A stretch of 8,308 nt of DNA from Pelobacter sp. UBA5610 (GCA_002424645.1 DIKU01000070.1:12876-21183), one strand, 5' to 3'; counted from the stretch's first letter, positions 1-5,613 are shown. Numbers and translations: made by a program. The notes: generated from the sequence alone by a model not told the origin.

Positions 1-1
1 G

Positions 2-73
2 CGTTATCAGGGCGAGGTTTATGCGCTAGCGGGAATAGAATTAAGGGTTGCACCGAAAAAAATTCCGGCGTAA
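2..73 (+). CDS. C-terminal tail of an upstream gene (partial, function unknown)
   Basis: The frame starting at base 2 is open from the window edge to a TAA at 71-73 and would encode 23 residues ending VAPKKIPA. The composition (alternating polar and hydrophobic residues, GEVYALAGIEL) looks more like a real protein end than the other two forward frames: one stops at TAG 27-29 and the other is rich in Gly, Cys and Lys. The fragment is too short to assign a family. No intrinsic terminator is visible just after the stop, so transcription from this gene could run into the shc leader. It could equally be a chance open frame. Confidence 0.35.
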   Translation, partial: RYQGEVYALAGIELRVAPKKIPA

Positions 74-211
74 AATAATCAATTGTCTTTTGCCTGGTGT
101 GTGGTTCAGTGTCGTTGAAGTTATACATATGTTTCAGGATGTTGCTTCTACGAGAAAATCGCTAATTGAAAAGTTGACTTTTTGTAATCATTGTACTAAG
201 GGTTTAAGATT

Positions 212-226
212 GAGTTTGATCCTGGC
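212..226 (+). other. 15-base exact match to the conserved 5' end of 16S rRNA
   Basis: GAGTTTGATCCTGGC is identical to the conserved start of bacterial 16S rRNA, the region used for the common 27F-type primer. The bases after it (AGGGTTTGATTAC) do not follow the 16S sequence, which continues TCAGAACGAACG. This is not an rRNA gene. It is either a chance match or a tiny relic. The heptamer GTTTGAT recurs about 15 bases downstream. Confidence 0.6.
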
Positions 227-401
227 AGGGTTTGATTACAAAAAGCGGGACCCCATGCGATTCAATATACCCATCCAAATTGTGGGTCTACTGATTTTTG
301 CCGGGGTTGCTTTTTGTGAGGTGTTTCCCGCAGGTCAGGTGTTTTGGAAAAGCGCAGAGTATGCCAAATCCACGCTGGAAAAGTGTTGGCCGGTTGTGGT
401 T

Positions 402-417
402 TGGTATATTGGTTGCA
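402..417 (+). promoter_or_regulatory. Candidate shc promoter: sigma-54-like, overlapping an extended -10
   Basis: TGGTATATTGGTTGCA has GG and GC separated by exactly 10 bases and a perfect TTGCA -12 box. It departs from the sigma-54 consensus TGGCAC-N5-TTGCW at two -24 positions (C to T twice). Predicted start is near 428, giving a 114-base leader before the TTG start of shc. The same bases also read as a sigma-70 extended -10, TGGTATATT, but no good -35 lies 16-18 bases upstream (TTGGCC at 386-391 is only 13 away). Sequence alone does not separate the two readings. Confidence 0.4.
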
Positions 418-525
418 TTTAATTTGGTGGAAATAGTAGCTTTGGTCGCGCCGGGCGGAACAGGCCGTCGCGATCAGCTTGTATACGCATGAAAGCGTCT
501 GGATATTTGTTGTGAAGTACACTAC

Positions 526-531
526 AGGAGG
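526..531 (+). promoter_or_regulatory. Shine-Dalgarno site fixing the TTG start of shc
   Basis: AGGAGG is a full-strength ribosome-binding site lying 10 bases before TTG 542-544 in the cyclase frame. The more upstream in-frame TTG at 479 has no such site. The leader peptide it would add (residues such as YTHESVWIF) is unlike the cyclase N-terminus. The strong site therefore decides for a rare TTG start at 542. Confidence 0.75.
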
Positions 532-541
532 CACTGGTCCA

Positions 542-2629
542 TTGAACGTCATTCGGCAGCTGAACTCTGAGGTACATACGGCTGATGGGCTGGATGATGG
601 TATCGAACGCGCCATCGACTGGCTTGCCTATAACCAGGAGGAAGAGGGTTTCTGGGCCGGCAAGCTGGAATCCAATTCATGTATCGAGGCTGAGTGGATA
701 CTGGCCATGCATTTCCTTGGAATCAAGGACGATTCCAAATACGACAAGGTTGTGCAGGCGGTACTTAATGAACAGCGGGAAGATGGTTCATGGGCCGTTT
801 ATTATGATGCTCCCGCTGGTGACATCAATGCTACCGTTGAGGCCTATGCCGCTTTGCGCACTGCGGGATATGGGGCTGACCACGAACGTCTGGTAAGGGC
901 TCGTCGCTGGATTTTCGAACATGGTGGGTTGAAAAATGTCCGTGTGTTTACGCGCTATTGGCTTGCCTTGATCGGTGAATGGCCCTGGGACGAAACGCCG
1001 GCTTTGGCTGCGGAGATCATTTACCTGCCGTCGTGGTGTCCGCTGAATATTTATGATTTCGCCTGTTGGGCCCGCGCTACTCTGGTGCCATTGAGTATCC
1101 TTTCGGTGCGACGCCCCGTGAAACCGCTGCCCCCGGAAAGTCGCCTCGACGAGTTGTTTCCGGAGGGGCGGAAAAATGCGGATTACAGTCTGCCTGAGAG
1201 TGAAAAGGGGCTGGCTGAACGCTTTTTCCTCGTCGTGGATTGGTTTCTTAAAAAATACAATCGCCTGCCGGTGCAGTTCGGGCGTGAAAAAGCCATCCGT
1301 CTGTGTCTGGAGTGGATTGTCAAGCATCAGGATTACGATGGAGGCTGGGGCGGTATTCAGCCACCATTGATCTATTCCCTGATTGCGCTCCACGTTGAAG
1401 GTTATGCACTCAACCATCCCGTCGTCAGCAAAGGGCTGGATGCGTTTAATCCCCCCTGGGCTTACGAAAAGAACGGCGGGATCTACCTGCAGTGCAGTGA
1501 ATCTCCTGTATGGGATACTTTGTTTACCATGCTGGCTCTGTTTGAAAGCGGTTGCACTTTTGAAAATACACCGATGATGCGTCCTGCTCTCGACTGGATT
1601 CTCAGTAAGCAGATCACCAGTTGGGGCGACTGGCAGGTGAAAATTCGAGGGGTGCGCCCGGGAGGCTGGGCGTTCGAACGGGCCAATACGGCTTATCCCG
1701 ATGTGGACGACACCGCTCTGGCACTGGTGGTGCTGGCCGAGGCGCGTCGCCACCTGAAGGATACTTCGGCTGTTGACAGGGCTCTCGAGCGCGCTGAAGA
1801 GTGGATTCTTGGCCTGCAGTGTAAAAACGGTGGATGGGCCGCTTTCGATCGTGACAATAACAGCGTCATCGTAACCAAAATTCCTTTCTGTGATTTCGGG
1901 GAGGTTCTCGATCCGCCGAGTGTCGATGTTACCGCGCATGTGGTGGAAGCGCTTGCCGCCGTTGGCCGTGATAAACATGACCCGGTGGTAGCCAAAGCCC
2001 TGAAGTATATTCGCAGCGAACAGGAGCCTGAAGGCAGCTGGTTTGGCCGCTGGGGGGTCAATCATATTTATGGTACCGGGGCCGTGTTGCCCGCTTTGGC
2101 CGCTATCGGTGAGGATATGGGTTCCCCCTATGTTCTGCGCGCTGCCGACTGGCTGGTTGATCATCAGAATCCTGATGGCGGTTGGGGTGAAAGCTGTGCT
2201 TCCTATATGGATGACAGCTGGCGCGGCAGGGGGCCGAGTACTGCTTCGCAGACCGGTTGGGCCTTGATGGCATTAATAGCAGTGGGTAGTGATGATTATG
2301 AGGTTGCTATTTGCAGGGGGCTTGATTATCTGTTGACCCATCAGAAATCCGGCACCTGGGATGAGCCCCAATATACCGGGACCGGCTTCCCCGGCTATGG
2401 TGTGGGAGAGCGTACCAATCTTAAGGAAGCCGGCGCTACCCTTGACCAGGGTTGCGAGTTGGCCCGCGGGTTTATGATCAATTACAACATGTACCGCCAT
2501 TATTTCCCGCTGATATCCATGGCGCGGGCACGTCGTTATCTTGGTTTGGCGGTGAGTCCGCATGAACTGGATTTCTCGGGGGATGTACACGTCTTTTCCG
2601 AGGTGCTGCCGGGCAGAGCCTGCGGGTAA
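542..2629 (+). CDS. shc: Squalene-hopene cyclase
   Basis: The 695-residue product is a class II triterpene cyclase that folds squalene into hopene/diplopterol by a protonation-driven cascade, the committed step of hopanoid synthesis (HpnF). The family is monotopic on the inner membrane. The catalytic acid motif DVDD is at residues 387-390, followed by TA as in the family (D374-D377 in the Alicyclobacillus enzyme). QW repeats (Q-x2-5-G-x-W) recur along the chain: NQEEEGFW, NEQREDGSW, KHQDYDGGW, LQCKNGGW, SEQEPEGSW, DHQNPDGGW and THQKSGTW. SPVWDT (321-326), the GFPGYGVG loop and the C-terminal FMINYNMYRHYFPL segment are also family hallmarks. Length is normal and no key residue is missing. Start is TTG 542, set by AGGAGG at 526-531. 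The gene is monocistronic as far as visible, with its own leader and a strong terminator; no other hpn gene is in the window. Confidence 0.96.
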   Translation: MNVIRQLNSEVHTADGLDDGIERAIDWLAYNQEEEGFWAGKLESNSCIEAEWILAMHFLGIKDDSKYDKVVQAVLNEQREDGSWAVYYDAPAGDINATVEAYAALRTAGYGADHERLVRARRWIFEHGGLKNVRVFTRYWLALIGEWPWDETPALAAEIIYLPSWCPLNIYDFACWARATLVPLSILSVRRPVKPLPPESRLDELFPEGRKNADYSLPESEKGLAERFFLVVDWFLKKYNRLPVQFGREKAIRLCLEWIVKHQDYDGGWGGIQPPLIYSLIALHVEGYALNHPVVSKGLDAFNPPWAYEKNGGIYLQCSESPVWDTLFTMLALFESGCTFENTPMMRPALDWILSKQITSWGDWQVKIRGVRPGGWAFERANTAYPDVDDTALALVVLAEARRHLKDTSAVDRALERAEEWILGLQCKNGGWAAFDRDNNSVIVTKIPFCDFGEVLDPPSVDVTAHVVEALAAVGRDKHDPVVAKALKYIRSEQEPEGSWFGRWGVNHIYGTGAVLPALAAIGEDMGSPYVLRAADWLVDHQNPDGGWGESCASYMDDSWRGRGPSTASQTGWALMALIAVGSDDYEVAICRGLDYLLTHQKSGTWDEPQYTGTGFPGYGVGERTNLKEAGATLDQGCELARGFMINYNMYRHYFPLISMARARRYLGLAVSPHELDFSGDVHVFSEVLPGRACG

Positions 2630-2661
2630 TTTTAAAGGTTGGTTTCAGAAATGGATTTTTC

Positions 2662-2695
2662 AAAGCCGTTCGCATTTATGCGGACGGCTTTTTTG
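2662..2695 (+). terminator. Intrinsic terminator of shc
   Basis: The arms AAGCCGTTCGCAT and ATGCGGACGGCTT pair over 13 positions with one G-U wobble around a short TT-centred loop. They are followed by a run of T (2689-2694) and then GTTAATTTT. It lies about 33 bases after the shc stop codon and isolates shc from the regulator downstream. Confidence 0.93.
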
Positions 2696-2706
2696 TTAAT
2701 TTTAAG

Positions 2707-2735
2707 TTGTCAGGAAAACAGCTTGCGAATGCGAT
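2707..2735 (+). promoter_or_regulatory. Possible regulator promoter overlapped by tandem half-operators
   Basis: TTGTCA (2707-2712) matches the sigma-70 -35 box at five of six bases. The hexamer 17 bases on is TGCGAT (2730-2735), only three of six for a -10 box, so the promoter call is weak. The spacer and -10 contain two tandem copies of the half-site found in the operators before hsp20: TTGCGA (2723-2728) and ATGCGA (2729-2734). The 9-mer AAGTTGTCA just upstream (2704-2712) also recurs beside the hsp20 operators (4390-4398). A site here would suit autoregulation of the activator, but no complete palindrome is present. Confidence 0.25.
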
Positions 2736-2744
2736 ATCTCCTGA

Positions 2745-2759
2745 TTACATTGCATGTAA
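2745..2759. repeat. Small inverted repeat TTACAT-TGC-ATGTAA
   Basis: The arms TTACAT and ATGTAA are perfect 6-bp inverted repeats around TGC. The site lies 145 bases upstream of the regulator start, just beyond the possible promoter. The shape suits a dimeric repressor or activator site, but the sequence does not identify the binding protein. Nearby is a 9-base direct repeat, CTCAACT at 2778-2784 and 2787-2793. Either could be chance. Confidence 0.3.
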
Positions 2760-2903
2760 GATGATTTCCCGAGAGTGCTCAACTGTCTCAACTTGGTGAA
2801 ATAACATATGGAAAAAAAGTGAAAAGGCGGACTTTTACCTGTTTTGCTTAGGGAATCGGGTGGTAAGTTTTGCTCCCTCGCACCAGGCAAGGAGAAAGAA
2901 GAC

Positions 2904-4382
2904 ATGAAGGAGGCTATCCCGGAGCAAGAGTATGGCTCTCTGCCTGTCCCGGCACCGGATTTGATCCTTGGCGAGGGTCCCGGCGACCATTGGCAGGTTC
3001 GAAACATATCGGGTTTGATGGCAAAACGTTTGGGGCTTGATGCGGCTGTGGCAGTAGGGCGCTTTGTCGATCAGGTGATGCCTGAAGCTGTGCCATCGCT
3101 GGCGGTGCTGGCAAGCGATGCGATAAGTACCGGGCGCGCCTTGTTGAATATTCGGGTCAGGCTGGGTGTTCGTGCGGAGTTGTGGTCCGTCGATATACGT
3201 CCGATGGGGCTTGGGGAGGATTTCCGCACGCGTGAAGTGGCCCTTGTGTTCCGGCCGCTTGACGTTTCGGGCAGGGAAGAACCGGTTGCGTTGTATGGAA
3301 TGGTAGGTAATAGCCCGGCCATTCGTGAAGTGTTCCGCAAAATCAGCTTGTTTGCGCCAACCGATGCGGCGGTGGTGATAACAGGCGAGACCGGCTCAGG
3401 CAAAGAACTTGTCGCGCGTGCGTTGCACGACCAGAGCCTGCGTCCCGATGGCCCTTTTGTTGCGGTCAACTGTTCGGCGATTTCTGAAGAGCTGCTTGAG
3501 TCGGAATTGTTTGGCCACGAAAAAGGGGCGTTTACCGGAGCTGTGCGTACCCATCGGGGGCGTTTTGAACGGGCGGATGGCGGGACTTTGTTTCTTGATG
3601 AAATAGGCGATATGCCGCTCGGTACCCAGGCGAAATTGCTGCGGGTTCTGGAAGAGGGAACCATCGAACGGGTCGGCTCGGAAAGGGAGCAGCGTATCGA
3701 TGTGCGTATCGTTGCCGCAACCAATGTGCCTCTTGAACAGGCGGTCGGCGCTGGGCGTTTTAGAGCTGACCTGTACCACCGAATCTCCGTATTGCGCATT
3801 CACTTGCCACCGTTGCGCGAGCGTGTCGAAGATGTCCCTTATCTGGTTGAGCATTTTTTAAATCTGTTTGCGCGTAAGTATGGTCGTCGAATATATCGGC
3901 TGACGCCGGAGGCGGTCGGTCTGCTGCAATCGTATCTGTGGCCCGGCAATATCCGTGAGTTGCGCAATGTGCTTGAACGGGTGTTTATCGAAACCCAGGC
4001 TGATGTCATCGGCGCCCGCGCATTTGGCGAGTGGATACGGGAACGCCAGGATTTTTTGGCACAATCGCGTGATCGTCATGGCCAGAGACAGGCACCTATG
4101 CCGGAGGTGATGCTCACCCGGAGTGGGGAGTCCAGCGTGGAGATGGGTGCCGAAGCAGGGTCCACGGTGCTGGATGCGGAATTCTATTCCACCGCAGAGC
4201 ATGTTCGTTCCACGCGCCCGGTCAACCTGACGGCTGAGGAGATTCGTCGTGCCTATGGCGATGCCCACGGTAATCTGGCCGAGGCCGCCCGTCGGCTTGG
4301 GGTGCATCGCGCCACCCTTTATCGTTATATGCAAAAACTGGGATTAACGCGTGAGTTTCTTGAAAGAGGCCCCGCCTTATAA
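2904..4382 (+). CDS. Sigma-54-dependent activator, PAS-like sensor + AAA+ + Fis-type HTH
   Basis: The 492-residue protein is a bacterial enhancer-binding protein that uses ATP hydrolysis to remodel RNA polymerase-sigma-54 closed complexes. Residues about 15-125 form a small alpha/beta sensor that I read as PAS-like (WQVRNISGLMAKRLGL); no receiver domain with a phospho-acceptor Asp is seen. The AAA+ core spans about 135-375, with Walker A GETGSGKE at 161-168, the sigma-54-contacting loop GAFTGA at 208-213, Walker B GGTLFLDE at 226-233 and the arginine-finger region FRADLYHRI. An unusually long, poorly ordered linker of about 70 residues leads to a Fis-type helix-turn-helix at about 457-481 (NLAEAARRLGVHRATLYRYM). 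Start is ATG 2904 with AAGGAG nine bases upstream; the frame stays open back to a TTG at 2844 that has no ribosome-binding site. No strong terminator follows, and palindromic operators begin within a few bases of the stop. The likely targets are the hsp20-hsp20-clpB genes just downstream. The signal it senses is unknown. Confidence 0.93.
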   Translation: MKEAIPEQEYGSLPVPAPDLILGEGPGDHWQVRNISGLMAKRLGLDAAVAVGRFVDQVMPEAVPSLAVLASDAISTGRALLNIRVRLGVRAELWSVDIRPMGLGEDFRTREVALVFRPLDVSGREEPVALYGMVGNSPAIREVFRKISLFAPTDAAVVITGETGSGKELVARALHDQSLRPDGPFVAVNCSAISEELLESELFGHEKGAFTGAVRTHRGRFERADGGTLFLDEIGDMPLGTQAKLLRVLEEGTIERVGSEREQRIDVRIVAATNVPLEQAVGAGRFRADLYHRISVLRIHLPPLRERVEDVPYLVEHFLNLFARKYGRRIYRLTPEAVGLLQSYLWPGNIRELRNVLERVFIETQADVIGARAFGEWIRERQDFLAQSRDRHGQRQAPMPEVMLTRSGESSVEMGAEAGSTVLDAEFYSTAEHVRSTRPVNLTAEEIRRAYGDAHGNLAEAARRLGVHRATLYRYMQKLGLTREFLERGPAL

Positions 4383-4383
4383 G

Positions 4384-4457
4384 TGTCGCAAGTTGTCAAT
4401 GTTTGAGAATGCGACGTCGCAACTATTGCTTGCGACAGAAGGATGCGACGTCGCAAC
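4384..4457. promoter_or_regulatory. Tandem palindromic operators (candidate enhancer, UAS) of the chaperone operon
   Basis: The 15-mer ATGCGACGTCGCAAC occurs twice, at 4409-4423 and 4443-4457, 34 bp apart. Each contains the perfect 12-bp palindrome TGCGACGTCGCA (4410-4421, 4444-4455). Two more half-sites lie nearby: TGTCGCAAG (4384-4392) and CTTGCGACA (4429-4437), a perfect 9-bp inverted pair flanking the first palindrome. Relative to the start predicted from the promoter at 4526-4541 (about base 4552), the palindrome centres are near -136 and -102. That is the usual distance for sigma-54 enhancer-binding proteins, whose Fis-type domains bind such dyads as dimers. The gene for such an activator ends just before this cluster, so it is the likely binder (inference). 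Confidence 0.75.
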
Positions 4458-4484
4458 GTGACATGACCTTGGGATTATGTTTTT

Positions 4485-4507
4485 AAGTATTCAAAAACAC
4501 AATACTT
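4485..4507 (+). repeat. AT-rich inverted repeat between operators and promoter
   Basis: AAGTATT and AATACTT pair perfectly over 7 bp around a 9-base A-rich loop and are followed by TTT. The all-but-one A-T stem makes a poor terminator. It might weakly reduce readthrough from the regulator gene, or mark a flexible, bendable spacer that lets the enhancer-bound activator loop onto the promoter. No exact IHF consensus was found in it. Confidence 0.3.
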
Positions 4508-4525
4508 TTTGTGGATGGGAAAAGT

Positions 4526-4541
4526 TGGCACGATGGTTGTT
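4526..4541 (+). promoter_or_regulatory. Candidate sigma-54 promoter of hsp20-hsp20-clpB
   Basis: TGGCACGATGGTTGTT carries a perfect -24 box (TGGCACG) and TTG of the -12 box at exact spacing. Its -12 dinucleotide is GT instead of the usual GC. Predicted start is near 4552, giving a leader of about 49 bases before the first hsp20. The overlapping string TGTTATAGT (4538-4546) also resembles a sigma-70 extended -10, but no -35 box is placed for it (GGAAAA at 17 bp). The upstream palindromes and the adjacent GAFTGA activator favour the sigma-54 reading. Confidence 0.6.
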
Positions 4542-4600
4542 ATAGTTAATGACCGTAGAGCGCATACAACTTATCCCGCAATAAACACAAGGAGGACGAT

Positions 4601-5047
4601 ATGGCTACTTGGAACATTTACAGGGACATGGAAAATCTTCGGCATGAGATTGATGAAGCCTTCCGGGGCTTCGGTGGACGCGGCCTGTTCGGGCCGGCTT
4701 TTCACGCCGGTCGAGGTTTTCGTCGGCAACCGCCGATCAACCTGTACGGAGATGCGGAAAATCTTTATGTCGAAGTTCTGGTGCCCGGTATGGAGGCGGA
4801 TCAACTCGATCTGACGGTGCAGGAAAATGTTCTGACTGTATCCGGAGAGCGAAAAATGGCCGAAGATAAAGACCGTACCTGGCATCGTCGCGAGCGCGAA
4901 AACGGCAAGTTTGTTCGCACCCTTGAATTGCCGGTCGATGTCGAAGCCGAGCAGGTTAAAGCTATCTGTCGCAATGGTCTGCTGATGGTAACCTTGCCCA
5001 AAGCTGCTGCTGCACGGCCAAAAAAAATCAGCATCGATGCAGCTTGA
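4601..5047 (+). CDS. Small heat shock protein, Hsp20/alpha-crystallin family (first copy)
   Basis: The 148-residue protein is an ATP-independent holdase of the cytoplasm: it binds unfolding proteins and keeps them in a form that ClpB and DnaK can recover. A Gly/Phe/Arg-rich N-terminal arm (about 18-43, e.g. FRGFGGRGLFG) precedes the alpha-crystallin domain (about 45-135), which includes NLYVEVLVPGM, LTVSGERK, FVRTLELP and the signature NGLLMVTLP at 125-133. The tail PKKISI supplies an I-x-I motif at 143-145 that in the family docks onto neighbouring subunits to build oligomers. Start ATG 4601 has AAGGAGG five bases upstream. It is the first gene of the chaperone operon, 49 bases before the second hsp20. 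The nearest promoter is the sigma-54-like element at 4526-4541. Confidence 0.95.
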   Translation: MATWNIYRDMENLRHEIDEAFRGFGGRGLFGPAFHAGRGFRRQPPINLYGDAENLYVEVLVPGMEADQLDLTVQENVLTVSGERKMAEDKDRTWHRRERENGKFVRTLELPVDVEAEQVKAICRNGLLMVTLPKAAAARPKKISIDAA

Positions 5048-5096
5048 TGGTGCGCGGACAACAGTTATTGACATTCCGATATAAAGGAGTAAAGCC

Positions 5097-5504
5097 ATGA
5101 CGGATAAAAACTTTGCTATAAACAATACAAAGGATAAAAAAGCCGAGCTCAGTCGCGAAGAAACCCGCGCCCCGGAGCGTTATGCGGTGCCTGTTGTCGA
5201 CATTCTTGAAGGCGCCGACGGATTGACCATGTTTATTGAGCTTCCGGGGGTGGAGAAAGACGATCTTACCATTGATTTGCATCAGGGAATCCTTACCATC
5301 GAAGGACGGGTTAAGCCCCATGCGACGGCTGAAGATATCTATCGGGAGTTCACTCTGGCCAATTTCTACCGGCAGTTCAGGATCCCCGAGGGCATTGATC
5401 AGGAGAAGGTCAGTGCAGCCTATGCCAACGGTTTACTGAATCTTCTGCTTCCGCGAGCCGCAGCGGCCAAGCCCCGACGCATCGAAATATCTTCGGGTGA
5501 ATAA
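5097..5504 (+). CDS. Small heat shock protein, Hsp20/alpha-crystallin family (second copy)
   Basis: The 135-residue protein is a second holdase. A short, charged, Lys/Glu-rich N-terminal arm (about 1-28) replaces the aromatic arm of the first copy. The alpha-crystallin domain runs from about 30 to 122, with FIELPGVEKDDLTIDL, LTIEGRV, REFTLANFYRQFRIP and the signature NGLLNLLLP at 111-119. It ends with PRRIEI, giving I-E-I at 129-131. The C-terminal pattern (P, K or R, AAAA, basic-P-basic-basic, I-x-I) is nearly the same as in the first copy although the rest has diverged, so the two are paralogues that may co-assemble. ATG 5097 has AAGGAG seven bases upstream. The short gap to the first copy contains TTGACA at 5068-5073 but no usable -10 box, so the two are probably co-transcribed. 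Confidence 0.95.
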   Translation: MTDKNFAINNTKDKKAELSREETRAPERYAVPVVDILEGADGLTMFIELPGVEKDDLTIDLHQGILTIEGRVKPHATAEDIYREFTLANFYRQFRIPEGIDQEKVSAAYANGLLNLLLPRAAAAKPRRIEISSGE

Positions 5505-5568
5505 AGGCTGGCTCTTCATCGTACGTCAAGGCAAACATCCGGCAGGGTGACACAGCGTTAAATACCAA

Positions 5569-5590
5569 ACCCGGACCTGGTGGTCCGGGT
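5569..5590 (+). repeat. Strong GC-rich RNA hairpin before clpB
   Basis: ACCCGGACC and GGTCCGGGT form a perfect 9-bp stem with a TGGT loop in the 109-base hsp20-clpB gap. There is no T run after it, so it is not an ordinary intrinsic terminator. It ends six bases before the clpB ribosome-binding site. It may act as an mRNA processing or stability element that sets ClpB output apart from Hsp20 output (inference). Confidence 0.65.
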
Positions 5591-5596
5591 GGAAGG

Positions 5597-5613
5597 AAGG
5601 AGTTGCACTTCTT
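5597..5613 (+). promoter_or_regulatory. Possible SD-masking hairpin of clpB
   Basis: The ribosome-binding site AAGGAG (5597-5602) can pair with CTTCTT (5608-5613), directly before the ATG at 5614, across a TTGCA loop. The stem has six pairs including one G-U. It would hide the site at low temperature and melt easily, as in simple RNA thermometers. It resembles neither the ROSE nor the FourU class. The stem is short, and chance pairing is a real alternative. Confidence 0.3.

Larger units (their letters stand above)
74..541 (+). other. Long AT-richer leader upstream of shc, mostly non-coding
   Basis: This 468-bp stretch is about 45% GC, lower than the genes that follow. I see no convincing gene in it. 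Two short overlapping plus-strand frames, from ATG 255 (55 codons, stop 420-422) and from ATG 361 (43 codons, stop 490-492), each encode one hydrophobic segment. Neither has a good ribosome-binding site, and they overlap out of frame. The stretch holds the candidate shc promoter (402-417), a TTGACT hexamer at 174-179 without a matching -10 box, an 8-bp palindrome ACATATGT at 125-132 and a 15-base 16S-like string (212-226). The last 115 bases probably form the 5' untranslated leader of shc. Confidence 0.55.

Noticed and set aside
479..541. Upstream TTG start of shc adding 21 residues
   Set aside because: It lacks a ribosome-binding site, while TTG 542 has AGGAGG at good spacing and gives a normal cyclase N-terminus.
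788..2164. Long minus-strand open frame (458 codons) inside shc
   Set aside because: It is fully antisense to a well-supported cyclase with all family motifs. Its translation has no recognisable domain and is rich in His, Arg and Gln, as expected for a codon-usage shadow.
2771..2780. CIRCE-like string GAGTGCTC
   Set aside because: Only part of one CIRCE arm is present, and no TTAGCACTC arm lies nine bases upstream. It is also in front of the regulator, not the chaperones.
4353..4372. Sigma-32-like CTTGAAA followed by CCCCGCC
   Set aside because: The spacer is only about four bases, far short of that needed, and it lies within the regulator coding sequence.
4485..4507. IHF site or terminator between operators and sigma-54 promoter
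   Set aside because: No match to the IHF consensus was found on either strand. The stem is almost all A-T with a large loop, too weak to call as a terminator. It was kept only as a low-confidence repeat.
5068..5085. TTGACA and TATAAA in the gap between the two hsp20 genes
   Set aside because: The boxes are only six bases apart, so they cannot form a sigma-70 promoter. The second overlaps the ribosome-binding site.
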